Below, piece by piece: positions 35,163 to 44,782 of a stretch of 64,000 bases of DNA. The DNA is from Acidobacterium sp. S8 (GTDB taxonomy: Bacteria; Acidobacteriota; Terriglobia; Terriglobales; Acidobacteriaceae). The position numbers were made by a program, and so were the translations under genes. The notes below the pieces were generated by a model. The model searched no databases. It saw nothing but the letters and a program-made list of their open reading frames with translations, and had not been told where the DNA came from. Location of the stretch: the NCBI RefSeq assembly GCF_009765985.1, contig NZ_LMUM01000018.1, positions 57,578-121,577 on the forward strand, read 5' to 3'. The first letter of the stretch is position 1, and every line of letters starts with the position of its first letter.

Positions 35163-36911
35163 ATGACTTTCCGGTCAATTTCCTTTTCATCAACTCTCTG
35201 CCTTTCTGCCTGTCTCACTCTGCCAGCCCAGCAGACAGTCAACCCTTCGCTGGCGATACAGAATGAAACTCCCGTCCGCACCAGGCATGCCATGGTCGTC
35301 AGCATCCAGCATCTGGCAACCGATGCCGGGGTCGAAACTCTGAAAGAAGGCGGCAACGCCGTAGACGCGGCAGTAGCCACAGGCTTCGCGTTAGCCGTCG
35401 TGCATCCGGTCGCGGGCAATATCGGCGGCGGCGGATTCATGCTCATCCATCTGCACAGCGGCAAATCCACATTCATCGACTACCGTGAAAAAGCCCCGCT
35501 GGCCGCCACCGCCAACATGTATCTCGACGACAAGGGCAATGTCATTCCCAACCAGAGCATCGTGGGATTCAAAGCCGTCGGCGTTCCCGGATCGGTCGCC
35601 GGCATGGCCTATGCCGAGAAAAAATATGGCAAGCTGACGCTGGCCAAGGTCATGGAGCCTGCCATTCGCCTCGCATCCGAGGGCTTCGTTCTGACGGAAG
35701 AGGAAGCCAAAGAGCTGCATGATTCCGACTTGGCACGTTTTCCCGAGTCGAAGCACATCTTTCAACGCGATGGAAATTACTACCAGACTGGAGATCTCTT
35801 CAAGCAGCCTGAACTGGCGCAGACCCTGCGCCGCATCGCCAGGGATCCCGACGATTTCTATCACGGGCAGATTGCGAAGCAGCTCGCTGAAGACGTGCAA
35901 AAGGGCGGCGGCCTTATCACCGAGAAAGACCTCGCCTCCTACGTCGTGAAGGAGCGCGAGCCGCTCTCCAGTACTTACAAGGACTACAGCATCATCGCCG
36001 CTCCCCCGCCGTCCTCCGGCGGAATCGCCTTGATCGAGGCGCTCAATATTCTGGATGGCTATAACCTTGGCCGTCTCGGCGATCGCACTCCCGCGGAGAT
36101 GCACCTCATCACCGAAGCCTATCGCCGCGCCTACATGGACCGCTCCGATTACCTGGGCGATCCGGACTATGTGAAGATTCCGATCAATCAGCTTGCCGAC
36201 AAGAAATATGCCGCCGCCTGGCGCTCCAGCATCAAGCAGGATCAGGCCACGCCTTCGGCTGACCTCAAGCGCCCGGAAGGTTTTTTGCCACCGCCGCCAA
36301 CCATGGCCGATGTGCGCCACGAATCGGCTCAGACCACGCACTACTCGGTTCTCGATGCAGATGGTAACGCCGTTGCCGTCACCACCACGCTGAACAACGG
36401 CTTTGGCTCAGACGTGACTGCGGAAAAGCTCGGCTTCCTGCTCAATGACGAAATGGACGACTTCTCCTCAAAGCAGGGAGCGCCGAATATGTTCGGCCTG
36501 ATCCAGGGTCCGGCCAACTCCATCGCACCCGGCAAGCGTCCGCTTTCAAGCATGACGCCGACGATCGTGCTCAAAGACGGCAAAGTCAACATGGTCCTCG
36601 GCTCACCCGGCGGCGGAATGATCATCAGCACGGTAGCCAATATCTTCATAAGTGCTGCCGATCAGGGACTCAATATTCAAGCCGCAGTCGACGCGCCTCG
36701 TTTCCATCATCAGTACCTGCCTGATGTTCTCCTGCTGGAACCCGGCTTTCCTGACTCCACAGTCGAGGGCCTACGCGCTTTCGGCTATCAGGTCAAAATC
36801 AGCAAAGGTCACTGGAGCGATGGCGAGTGCATCGCGGTCGATCCCCAGACCGGCGATCTCGAAGGCGGACAGGATCATCGGCACAGCTTTGGAAAGGCCG
36901 CGGGCTATTAA
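35163..36911 (+). CDS. ggt: Gamma-glutamyltransferase (secreted proenzyme)
   Basis: 582 residues with a signal peptide (SSTLCLSACLTLPAQQ). The proenzyme is cut before the nucleophile Thr in QTTHYSVLDADGNAVAVTTTLN, separating large and small subunits. Other family motifs are GGNAVDAAVATGFALAVVHPVAGNIGGGGFM, LSSMTPTIV and GSPGGGMIISTV. It transfers or hydrolyses gamma-glutamyl groups of glutathione in the periplasm or outside the cell. Confidence 0.94.
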   Translation: MTFRSISFSSTLCLSACLTLPAQQTVNPSLAIQNETPVRTRHAMVVSIQHLATDAGVETLKEGGNAVDAAVATGFALAVVHPVAGNIGGGGFMLIHLHSGKSTFIDYREKAPLAATANMYLDDKGNVIPNQSIVGFKAVGVPGSVAGMAYAEKKYGKLTLAKVMEPAIRLASEGFVLTEEEAKELHDSDLARFPESKHIFQRDGNYYQTGDLFKQPELAQTLRRIARDPDDFYHGQIAKQLAEDVQKGGGLITEKDLASYVVKEREPLSSTYKDYSIIAAPPPSSGGIALIEALNILDGYNLGRLGDRTPAEMHLITEAYRRAYMDRSDYLGDPDYVKIPINQLADKKYAAAWRSSIKQDQATPSADLKRPEGFLPPPPTMADVRHESAQTTHYSVLDADGNAVAVTTTLNNGFGSDVTAEKLGFLLNDEMDDFSSKQGAPNMFGLIQGPANSIAPGKRPLSSMTPTIVLKDGKVNMVLGSPGGGMIISTVANIFISAADQGLNIQAAVDAPRFHHQYLPDVLLLEPGFPDSTVEGLRAFGYQVKISKGHWSDGECIAVDPQTGDLEGGQDHRHSFGKAAGY

Positions 36912-36928
36912 GCGGCATAAGACTTCTA

Positions 36929-36957
36929 CGGGCCTGTCGATGGCAATGGCAGGCCCG
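36929..36957. terminator. Hairpin between ggt and ferritin-like gene
   Basis: CGGGCCTG (36929-36936) pairs with CAGGCCCG (36950-36957), eight perfect pairs with a 13-base loop. No long T-run follows, so it is a weak terminator candidate for either convergent gene. Confidence 0.4.
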
Positions 36958-36994
36958 CACGCAACACGCATTTCATAGGGAACGGTCCATCTAC

Positions 36995-38107
36995 TTAAAA
37001 GTGTCCTCGCCGCGCTGCGTCGGCTTCCAGCGCCATCAACTTCAGTGTGTTGAGAAATCTCTTCGATTGGCCCATGAACAGGTTTGACCCGATCAGACCG
37101 TTGGCCGCCGCCAAGGCGCCCCCGAATCTGTCAGTGACTGGGCGGATGACGGCACACTTCGGGAGCTTTGGGCTGATGAATTCGCAGGGAACGGGAAAGA
37201 TCAAATTGGTCTGAAAGAGGGGATCGCCCTTCGCATTGAAGTCAGGGAAGGTCAACCCGTTGGTGGGATCAGTAAATGGCGCGACTGGCTGCTGGACGCC
37301 GTTCCCGGCAAAATCGACCCATTCCAGGAAATGGGCCACCTCATCTCCGCCGATAGCAAAGATGATCTCCAATACTTCAGCGCTGGTCGCCTTCTGCCCC
37401 AGAGCGGAATACAGGCTGGAACCAGCCTGCTCAATCATGCCAAAGTGAAAGGCCGCCGTGTTTGCAATGGCCTGGATGTGCTGCTGGTTGTTGAAATCAT
37501 TGTCGTTTCTCGGAATCGCTGTGACGTGTGCGAGCGTGATTGCCTGAGGATAGGTTGCGCCGAAGTCGGGATTTGTGGTGCTCCGATACCGGATATACCA
37601 GCTCGTATCGACTGTAAGGTTCATGAGATTGGTCAGCCGCCCTATATTTTGAGCACCGGTTGCCTGACTGCCCTGCAAGGTACGGAACTCGTCGAGATTG
37701 ACGGGTTCTTCACCCTTCGATTCAAGATAAGCATTCAGAAAGGTTTCGTGGCTGATTTCGTCGGTGGTATTGCTGGTGATGTACTGCGGGCCGTCTCCAT
37801 CAAGGACCTCGAACGCGGCCTGATAGGGATTGGTGGATCCATCGCTGCTGACGCCGCCCAGCTCGGTGTACTGCTGCCATAGATCGCTCTCAATCAATTC
37901 GGCAGCGGCAAGAAATCGCAGAATTGCGACGTCGCCGCGAGTAAGTCCTCCCCTGTTACGATCCCGGTCATCGTCATCCTGTGCCTGGACCGGTCTGCTG
38001 CCCAGCAATCCACTGCCAATCGCTGCTGCGCCTCCTGCCAGTGCGCTGCTCCTTAAAAAAGAGCGGCGATTCACTGAACGATTCATTACGCTTTCCTGAT
38101 TTTTCAT
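36995..38107 (-). CDS. Tat-exported ferritin-like domain protein
   Basis: 370 residues. A twin-arginine signal (NRRSFLRSSALAGGAAAIGSGLL) leads into a ferritin-like helical domain of the Ferritin_2/desiccation-related type: VAILRFLAAAELIESDLWQQYTELGG, EISHETFLNAYLESKGEEPVNLDEF and FAIGGDEVAHFLEWVDF, with Glu/His residues positioned to bind iron. The start at 38107 has GAGG upstream. An ATG at 38086 with AGGAAAG is also possible. It is probably periplasmic. Confidence 0.82.
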   Translation of the reverse strand: MKNQESVMNRSVNRRSFLRSSALAGGAAAIGSGLLGSRPVQAQDDDDRDRNRGGLTRGDVAILRFLAAAELIESDLWQQYTELGGVSSDGSTNPYQAAFEVLDGDGPQYITSNTTDEISHETFLNAYLESKGEEPVNLDEFRTLQGSQATGAQNIGRLTNLMNLTVDTSWYIRYRSTTNPDFGATYPQAITLAHVTAIPRNDNDFNNQQHIQAIANTAAFHFGMIEQAGSSLYSALGQKATSAEVLEIIFAIGGDEVAHFLEWVDFAGNGVQQPVAPFTDPTNGLTFPDFNAKGDPLFQTNLIFPVPCEFISPKLPKCAVIRPVTDRFGGALAAANGLIGSNLFMGQSKRFLNTLKLMALEADAARRGHF

Positions 38108-38349
38108 ATGCACCTCAAAATGGGGGTAAATCGGTCGTGCGAGGTGATCCTAGGCGCGGCCATCCATGGCTGTTGTCATCGCAATGTCAGCAGATCGTTG
38201 CATTTTCAGCTTGTTCGTCGTGTCACAAAAAATGAGGAACAGCATCTTTGAGGCAAAGGAAAGAGCGAGAAGAATCCCGGTCACGAAGCCCCGTTCCCCG
38301 GATCGCCAGTCCGGATGAGAAGATAGAGCAGGACTCGTTCCAACCATCT

Positions 38350-39174
38350 ATGCTCAAAGTCATTTCGACTCACGTATTTCTGCGCAGCCGTCTGCATCCC
38401 GGTCTTCTCGATATCTTCGCCAAAACCGGTGCACAAGGTGTTGAACTTTTTGCTGCGCGCCAGCACTTCGACTACACCAGCCGTCCCCACATCCGCGAAA
38501 TTGCCGAGTGGTTCACCTCAAATTCCATCGAAGCATTTTCCATGCACGCGCCCATGTTTCCCGACCTTGAAATGGGCCGTGCCGGAGCACCTGCGGTCAA
38601 CGTTATTCACCCTGAAAAATCGCGGCGAATCGACGCCATGGACGAGATCAAGCGCGCCCTCGAAGTCGCCGAGCAGCTCCCGTTCCGTTATCTCATCATG
38701 CACCTGGGCGATCGCGAAGACACATGGAGCCCACGCTCTCTCGAAAATTCGCTGACCGCGCTCGAACACCTGCGCGCCTTCGCCAATCCGCTAGGCGTAA
38801 AGCTTTTGGTCGAAAACATTCAAAACGATGTGACGCGGCCGCGGAACATCCTCGAGATTCTCAACGTTGGCCACTTCAAAGACATTGGCGTCTGCTTCGA
38901 TACCGGCCACGCTCACTTGGGCGATGGCGTAGCGACCGTATTCTCCGAGCTGCGCCCGCACATCCGCTCCAGCCATATCCACGACAACAAGGGCGATCGC
39001 GATTCGCACCTCTGGCCCGGCGAAGGCACCATAGCATGGGACGAGACCATCACCGAGCTGAAAGCCGCGCCGCAAACCCCGGCCGGAGTGCTTGAGATTC
39101 ACTACGCACTCGAAGAAACGCCGGAAAGTGTTATCAGCAAAGCCCAGGCCGCCTTCGAGAAGTTCGGATTGTAG
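38350..39174 (+). CDS. Sugar phosphate isomerase/epimerase-like TIM barrel protein
   Basis: 274 residues of the AP-endonuclease-2/xylose-isomerase-like family: FLRSRLHPGLLDIFAKTGAQGVELF, LIMHLGDRED, KLLVENIQND, VCFDTGHAHLGDG and SSHIHDNKGDRDSHLWPGEG. The His, Glu and Asp residues in these motifs form the usual metal site. The substrate is unknown. The start at MLKVISTHVFL was chosen because the preceding 34 residues look non-homologous. Confidence 0.82.
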   Translation: MLKVISTHVFLRSRLHPGLLDIFAKTGAQGVELFAARQHFDYTSRPHIREIAEWFTSNSIEAFSMHAPMFPDLEMGRAGAPAVNVIHPEKSRRIDAMDEIKRALEVAEQLPFRYLIMHLGDREDTWSPRSLENSLTALEHLRAFANPLGVKLLVENIQNDVTRPRNILEILNVGHFKDIGVCFDTGHAHLGDGVATVFSELRPHIRSSHIHDNKGDRDSHLWPGEGTIAWDETITELKAAPQTPAGVLEIHYALEETPESVISKAQAAFEKFGL

Positions 39175-39250
39175 AATGCCCCCTAAAGCAGATGAACAGA
39201 ATTCCGCAGTACACTATTCTGTTTTTGTCTTGGGCGCACAGAGAAACGTC

Positions 39251-39330
39251 CGTCATTCTGAGCGCAGCGAAGAATCTCAGAGATGCTGGTATCTCTGAGA
39301 TTCTTCCTCCCTACGGTCGTCAGAATGACG
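39251..39330. repeat. REP-like palindromic element upstream of asnS
   Basis: CGTCATTCTGAGCGCAGCG starts at 39251 and the inverted end CGTCAGAATGACG closes at 39330. Inside, AGAATCTCAGAGAT and ATCTCTGAGATTCT pair perfectly around GCTGGT, giving one long hairpin of about 80 bases. Confidence 0.75.
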
Positions 39331-39378
39331 GGCAGTGCAGAAAAACAATTCCATCGACCGAAATTGGAAAAGATTTCT

Positions 39379-40731
39379 ATGTCAGAAGAAACCGTAACAA
39401 CAGCAACTGAAACGCCCGTAACCACCATCGCCCGTATCGGCGAGCACGAGGGTAAATCCGTCACCCTTAAGGGCTGGCTCTACAATCTGCGCGAGAGCGG
39501 CAAGCTGCTCTTTCCCATCTTTCGCGATGGTTCCGGAACCATCCAGGGCATCGTGCCCAAGGCCGCCGTACCGCCTGAAGTCTTCGAGACCATCAAAGGG
39601 CTGACGCAGGAATCGAGCATCATCGTCACCGGCAAAGTCCGCGCCGACAAGCGCGCTCCCGGCGGCTATGAGCTTGATGTAGAAAACGTCGAAGTCATCC
39701 AGCGTGTCCCAGAAGACGATCCGTTCCCCATCTCGCTCAAGGAGCATGGCACCGATTTTCTGATGGAGCATCGCCATCTCTGGATTCGCACGCCGCGCCA
39801 GTCAGCCATCCTGCGCATTCGCGCCGAGATCATCAAAGCTGCGCGCGATTTCCTCGATGACAACGGCTTTATCCTCACCGATCCGCCGATCCTGACGCCC
39901 GCCGCCTGCGAAGGCACCAGCACATTATTTCCCGTCGAATACTTTGGCGATGAAGCCTACCTCACGCAGAGCGGCCAGCTTTACATCGAGAGCACCGCGC
40001 TCGCTCTTGGCAAGGTCTACAGCTTCGGCCCGACCTTCCGCGCGGAAAAATCAAAGACGCGCCGTCATCTCACCGAGTTCTGGATGGTCGAGCCCGAATG
40101 GGCCTACGCCGGACTCGACGACCTGATGGGGCTTGCCGAGCAGTTCATCAGCTTCATCGTCGAGCGTGTGCTCACCAAACGTGCCGCCGACTTGAAAGTC
40201 ATCAATCGCGATGCAGCCAAACTCGAAGCGATCAAAGCGCCCTTCCCGCGCATCAGCTACGACGAAGCCGTGCAGATGCTAAACGACGCGCATGCCAAAG
40301 GCCTGCTTGAACAGCCCTTCGAATATGGAAACGACTTCGGCTCGCCCGATGAGACTTATATCTCATCGCAGTTCGACCGCCCCGTCATGGTGCATCGCTA
40401 TCCAGCTGCCGTAAAAGCCTTCTACATGGAGCCGGACCCGGATAACCCAAAATACGCACTCTGCGTCGATGTGCTTGCGCCAGAAGGCTACGGCGAGATC
40501 ATCGGTGGCTCGCAGCGTATCGCCTCCTACGATCTGCTCAAGAAGCGCATTGAAGAACACAACTTGCCACTCGATGCCTTCAAGTGGTATCTCGATCTAC
40601 GGCAGTACGGTTCTGTTCCGCACTCGGGCTTCGGCATGGGTATTGAACGCGCCGTCGCCTGGATCTGCGGACTTGAGCATGTGCGCGAAACAATCCCGTT
40701 CGCCCGCACGCTGAACCGCATTTATCCGTAG
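39379..40731 (+). CDS. asnS: Asparaginyl-tRNA synthetase
   Basis: 450 residues. N-terminal OB-fold anticodon domain ([30 protein letters not shown]) and class II catalytic core with motif 2 ([27 protein letters not shown]) and motif 3 ([35 protein letters not shown]). The motif spacing fits AsnS rather than AspS. The start at MSEETV was chosen; the upstream frame runs through the REP-like element. Confidence 0.95.
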   Translation: MSEETVTTATETPVTTIARIGEHEGKSVTLKGWLYNLRESGKLLFPIFRDGSGTIQGIVPKAAVPPEVFETIKGLTQESSIIVTGKVRADKRAPGGYELDVENVEVIQRVPEDDPFPISLKEHGTDFLMEHRHLWIRTPRQSAILRIRAEIIKAARDFLDDNGFILTDPPILTPAACEGTSTLFPVEYFGDEAYLTQSGQLYIESTALALGKVYSFGPTFRAEKSKTRRHLTEFWMVEPEWAYAGLDDLMGLAEQFISFIVERVLTKRAADLKVINRDAAKLEAIKAPFPRISYDEAVQMLNDAHAKGLLEQPFEYGNDFGSPDETYISSQFDRPVMVHRYPAAVKAFYMEPDPDNPKYALCVDVLAPEGYGEIIGGSQRIASYDLLKKRIEEHNLPLDAFKWYLDLRQYGSVPHSGFGMGIERAVAWICGLEHVRETIPFARTLNRIYP

Positions 40732-40754
40732 GACCGTAAGAAATGTTTTGAACG

Positions 40755-40774
40755 GGCACGGCTTCAGCCGTGCC
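40755..40774. repeat. Short perfect hairpin downstream of asnS
   Basis: GGCACGGC and GCCGTGCC pair perfectly around TTCA. There is no T-run after it, so it is more likely an interspersed palindrome than a classical terminator, though it may stabilise the asnS message end. Confidence 0.5.
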
Positions 40775-40835
40775 ATAAAGAATGCAAAATCATTGGTTTT
40801 TAGAGCATTTCGAATTAAGCCCGTACACTGGGTGC

Positions 40836-40862
40836 CCCATTCTGAGCATAGCGAAGGGTGGG
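40836..40862. repeat. Partial REP-like element before rocF
   Basis: CCATTCTGAGCATAGCG followed by AAGGGTGGG is a single divergent copy of the GTCATTCTGAGC..GCGAAG repeat. Confidence 0.5.
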
Positions 40863-41002
40863 ATCGCACAACGGCTTTGCTCACGCTCATGCCGAAAATG
40901 CTTTAGCCCATGAGGTATGTTTCCTGCAAAATGCTCGGACTTTTCAACACTCTCTTCAACCCGCGCATTTTCATGAACAGAACAAGGTAATCGGAAGCTC
41001 CT

Positions 41003-42007
41003 ATGTCGAAGATCAGCGAAACGCTAGCCAACGAAAAATCCGCCATCACCGGCTCCAACGTCGGACCCATTAAGAGCGGAGTGCAATCACTCCCGCCGCG
41101 CAAAATCCGCATCATCGGCGTGCCTCTCGATCTCGGCGCCGCCCGTCGCGGTGTGGACATGGGACCATCCGCAGTCCGCGTCGCCGGACTCGAAGCGCGT
41201 CTCGAAGCTCTCGGCCATAATGTCACCGACGGCGGCAACATCAACGTAGCCATTGCCGAAACCAAGCACCTCGGCGAAGAAAACGCCCGCTACCTGAAAG
41301 AAATTACCGAGACTTGCGCACGTGCAGCTGACGAAGTCATCGCTGCTCTCGAAGAAGGCATGACGCCCGTCATCCTTGGCGGCGATCACTCCGTCGCCGC
41401 AGGCAGTGTCTCTGGAGTCGCCGAGTACTACCGCCGCCAGAATCAGAAGATCGGGCTCATCTGGATCGACGCACACTCCGACTTCAATACGCCTGAGACC
41501 TCGCCCAGCGGCAATGTCCACGGCATGCCGCTCGCCGCCCTGCTCGGCCTCGGTCCGGATGCTCTGAAAAATATCTGCGACTTCTCTCCGAAAGTTCTGC
41601 CCGAGAACACCGTCATCATTGGCGTGCGCGATATCGACGCTACAGAAAAAGAAAACATCAAGCGCGCCGGTCTCACCGAGGTGTACACCATGCGTGACAT
41701 TGATGAGCGTGGCATGCGCACTGTTATGGAAGAAGCTTTACGCGCCGCCGGACGCGGCACGGCTGGCTACCACGTCTCTCTCGACATGGATTGGATCGAT
41801 CCCGAAGATGCACCCGGCGTAGGCACGCCCGTACGTGGAGGCTCAACGTATCGCGAAGCACACCTGGCCATGGAAATCATCGCTGACCACGGACGCATGC
41901 TTAGCCTCGAAGTCGTCGAAGTGAATCCCGTCATCGACGAACACAACCGCACCGCAGATCTCGCCGTCGAGTTGATCTCGTCAGCATTCGGGAAAAAAAT
42001 TCTCTGA
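41003..42007 (+). CDS. rocF: Arginase
   Basis: 334 residues. It hydrolyses arginine to ornithine and urea. The dimanganese site is visible: ILGGDHSVAAGS, LIWIDAHSDFNTPETSPSGNVHGMPLAALLG and HVSLDMDWIDPEDAPGVGTPVRGG. The ureohydrolase start IIGVPLDLGAARRGVDMGPSAVRVAGL is typical of true arginase rather than agmatinase. A 26-codon upstream ORF ends within its ribosome-binding region. Confidence 0.92.
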   Translation: MSKISETLANEKSAITGSNVGPIKSGVQSLPPRKIRIIGVPLDLGAARRGVDMGPSAVRVAGLEARLEALGHNVTDGGNINVAIAETKHLGEENARYLKEITETCARAADEVIAALEEGMTPVILGGDHSVAAGSVSGVAEYYRRQNQKIGLIWIDAHSDFNTPETSPSGNVHGMPLAALLGLGPDALKNICDFSPKVLPENTVIIGVRDIDATEKENIKRAGLTEVYTMRDIDERGMRTVMEEALRAAGRGTAGYHVSLDMDWIDPEDAPGVGTPVRGGSTYREAHLAMEIIADHGRMLSLEVVEVNPVIDEHNRTADLAVELISSAFGKKIL

Positions 42008-42023
42008 AGTCGAAATCGGCGAA

Positions 42024-44567
42024 TTAGTGCGGCTGGTCCGGTGCTGGCTGCGCTGCTGCCGGCTGCGTCGCAGCAGGCGGCGTATCGTCACCAGCCGCAG
42101 GCTTAGCCGGCTGCGTCGGAGCGTGTGCGGATGCCTGCTGCGGCAACACCTTCGCCGGCAGCACTACTGTATTCACCGCAGAAGGATCATCCCGCAGCTT
42201 CACAAATAGCGAGCCGCCCACAGGATGCGGAACCTGCAAGGTATTGCCTGCAAATCCATCCGGCACCTGCATGCTCTGGCCAAAGCCCGCATCGGAAGCC
42301 ACCGCATCCAGCAGAAAGAGATTGGTTCCCGTCAGCGTGCAGGGCTGCGCGTTATTTCGACCACATTGCAGGCTCTCGAGCATCGGCAGGCGCACCAGAT
42401 TCGCCAGCGGCTGCCAGTCTCCTGCCGCACCCTCCGATTCGACCGGGCGAAAACGCAGCGGACCAAAAGCCGACGTTCCAAAGCTTCTCGCCAGATCAAT
42501 CGTGCCCAGTGCAATCTTCGCGTCCTGCAGCGTCAGGCTGCCGTCCGCAACACTCAGCGTAGTATGGAACGACCCGTCTTCCGTCGCGACTTCTATCTTC
42601 TGGTCGTGAGAGAAGGTCTCGGGAACAACCGCCTTCACTGAGAACACCAGCTTGCTGTTCAGTGGCACTTCATTGGTATCGCTCAACGCGATGTGCGTAT
42701 TCTGAGCCTCTTCTGAAAGCTGCACGCTCTTGCTCAACAACTGCACCTTGGGCCGCGACTGGACAACACTTGCTGCCACATCGAGCGTCCTGCCGTCTTT
42801 GAGCTGCACATGCGCTGTCGCCTTGTCTCCTGCATGCAGTTGTGCCGTCGCTTTCGTATCGTCAGCAGTCAGCGTAAGCGCATCTCCGCTCGACGTATTA
42901 CTCAGCTTGCCCGGCTTGAACTGAATGCCTTTCAGCTCCAGGCTTGCAACCTCATCAAGACGATTGCCTTCGAGTACGCCCTGTGAATCGCCCGCGTTGA
43001 CATTGAAGCTGACATACTTACCCGCTTCCGATAAGCTGTGCAGCGCAATCGTCTGCGGCTCTTTTGCGCCGGCCTGTTTGATCTGCAGAGTCAGGGCGCC
43101 CGGGCTTTCGTCCTTCAACGGAACTTTTACTTCCAGCTGGTCCGGCTGGTTGGCCTTCCACTCCGTCTTGATCTCTTTGCCCGCGTCATTCTTCACCGTA
43201 ATCGAATCGACGCAGGTGGCATTTCCCGATGTCAGGTGCAGCGTATCTTCGCGTCCCACCACCAGGCCATGCGTATCCGTGGCAGCTAGTTCCCACTTTG
43301 TCGATTGCACATTTTGCAGGTGGAATGTCGGCCCCTTGTAAGCTTCAAATCCCCACATGCCGTGCAGGCTGCCAGTCATGCTGCTGTTCAAATTGGCAAT
43401 GACCGAGGGCTGTGTATCCGCAACAAAGCCGCCCTGCGAAGGATCGGCCTTCACCGGAATATCGACATCCTTGCCGTTCTTATCTTTCACGCGCAGCACC
43501 ATATCGTGCGCATAGCTGGTGGCAAACGCCAGCGGCGCTCCCTCTACGGGCAGCACCAGCTTGTCCTTCGCAATACAGAATTCCTGCTTTTCATCCACCA
43601 GCCGCAGCGGAGGTTGGTGTCCGTTATCAATAGCTGGAAGCGCCATTACAACCACTGATTTCGGATTGCGAAACGAGGGAGGCGTATTCAGCTTCAGATT
43701 AATTTCGTCATTGTGGAAAGCATTCAGCGCCGGAATGTACTGGTACTGCGCTGTATGTACCGTCTCCAGGATGTGTGCAATGTCAATCACCGAAGCAATG
43801 TATGGGCTGTAGTACCCTGCGCCCGCTCGCGCGGTATAGCTCAGCTGCATGGCGAGGTCGCTGGTCGCGCCCGTCGTCAGTGCGTCTGTCACAGAAAGAG
43901 TGTGTCCATCGTCCATCACCAGCTCGTTCTGTTTCTGCACCAGGCACGACGCCTGCTCTTCCACCACTTTCTGCAAACAATCCTGGTCCAGCTTGATGCT
44001 CAGGCTGCGCGCCAGCAGTGGAGAAACCTCTTTCAGCTTGTCGGGATTCGTTTCATTCACCACGCGAACCGCTTCCAGATAAGCATCCAGGCGAGCCTTA
44101 TCGAGACTTAATTGATTCAGATCCTGCGAGGAGCGCACAAACGAGCCCGGACGGGAATGCACTGCGTCCCGGACCGCTCCGTAATCGCCACCGGTAGACG
44201 GAGCAAGAAAGACGATCGCCTGCTGCGCATCCTTCGGCACATTTACAAAAATGCCTTCCTGCTGAACTTTCTTGTCCCAGGCTTCGGCCTTCGTGAACCA
44301 GCTTTCCGGCGGAGGATTCGTGGATCCGCGCAGAAAGGCCACAATCAGCAAGTATTTGATGGACTGTCCCGGAGGCATGACCGGGTGAATCCACAGCCTG
44401 TCCCCCACTACAAGATTCGGCACCTTCGAGATCGGCAGCGTCTTGCCGTTCCGCGAAACGCGGACTTCTATCGTCGGTCCAGCAAGATCAAACGGGGCCG
44501 GATCTGCAAAGGCAAGCAGAGTAACCGAGAACAGGACAGCAGCTATAAGGCGAGATCGTTTCCACAT
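42024..44567 (-). CDS. Large secreted protein of unknown function
   Basis: 847 residues with a signal peptide (RLIAAVLFSVTLLAFADPAP). The rest is mostly beta-rich with repeated 'SLELKG..F' and 'ATAQLHAGDKATAHVQLKDGRTLDVAASVV' segments resembling Ig-like or bacterial surface repeats. The last 45 residues are Ala/Pro/Gln low-complexity. No catalytic motif is recognised. Long secreted proteins of this kind are common in acidobacteria. It is convergent with rocF (16-base gap). Confidence 0.65.
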   Translation of the reverse strand: MWKRSRLIAAVLFSVTLLAFADPAPFDLAGPTIEVRVSRNGKTLPISKVPNLVVGDRLWIHPVMPPGQSIKYLLIVAFLRGSTNPPPESWFTKAEAWDKKVQQEGIFVNVPKDAQQAIVFLAPSTGGDYGAVRDAVHSRPGSFVRSSQDLNQLSLDKARLDAYLEAVRVVNETNPDKLKEVSPLLARSLSIKLDQDCLQKVVEEQASCLVQKQNELVMDDGHTLSVTDALTTGATSDLAMQLSYTARAGAGYYSPYIASVIDIAHILETVHTAQYQYIPALNAFHNDEINLKLNTPPSFRNPKSVVVMALPAIDNGHQPPLRLVDEKQEFCIAKDKLVLPVEGAPLAFATSYAHDMVLRVKDKNGKDVDIPVKADPSQGGFVADTQPSVIANLNSSMTGSLHGMWGFEAYKGPTFHLQNVQSTKWELAATDTHGLVVGREDTLHLTSGNATCVDSITVKNDAGKEIKTEWKANQPDQLEVKVPLKDESPGALTLQIKQAGAKEPQTIALHSLSEAGKYVSFNVNAGDSQGVLEGNRLDEVASLELKGIQFKPGKLSNTSSGDALTLTADDTKATAQLHAGDKATAHVQLKDGRTLDVAASVVQSRPKVQLLSKSVQLSEEAQNTHIALSDTNEVPLNSKLVFSVKAVVPETFSHDQKIEVATEDGSFHTTLSVADGSLTLQDAKIALGTIDLARSFGTSAFGPLRFRPVESEGAAGDWQPLANLVRLPMLESLQCGRNNAQPCTLTGTNLFLLDAVASDAGFGQSMQVPDGFAGNTLQVPHPVGGSLFVKLRDDPSAVNTVVLPAKVLPQQASAHAPTQPAKPAAGDDTPPAATQPAAAQPAPDQPH

Positions 44568-44782
44568 ATGTTTTCTGGCAGGCGAAGAGATTTCTTTCGC
44601 CGTAATCCTTAGATGCGCGCGTGAAAGTGGGTCCAAAAGCCAATTTCGGACAAAACAGCCCCCATGGTCACGATTCCAGGAGGCCTATCTATATTCTATT
44701 TGCCTTTTATTGAACCCGGCAGGTGTCAATCTAGTTTCGCAAAATCGACACCCGTCGCTTTTTCGCCTCAAATTATTGGTTA

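Noticed and set aside
40910-40990. 26-codon upstream ORF before arginase ending Arg-Thr-Arg
   Set aside because: It contains only four Arg, has no terminator or alternative stems after it and overlaps a REP-derived region, so an arginine attenuator is not supported. Its stop overlaps the ribosome-binding region, so a mild effect on translation is possible.
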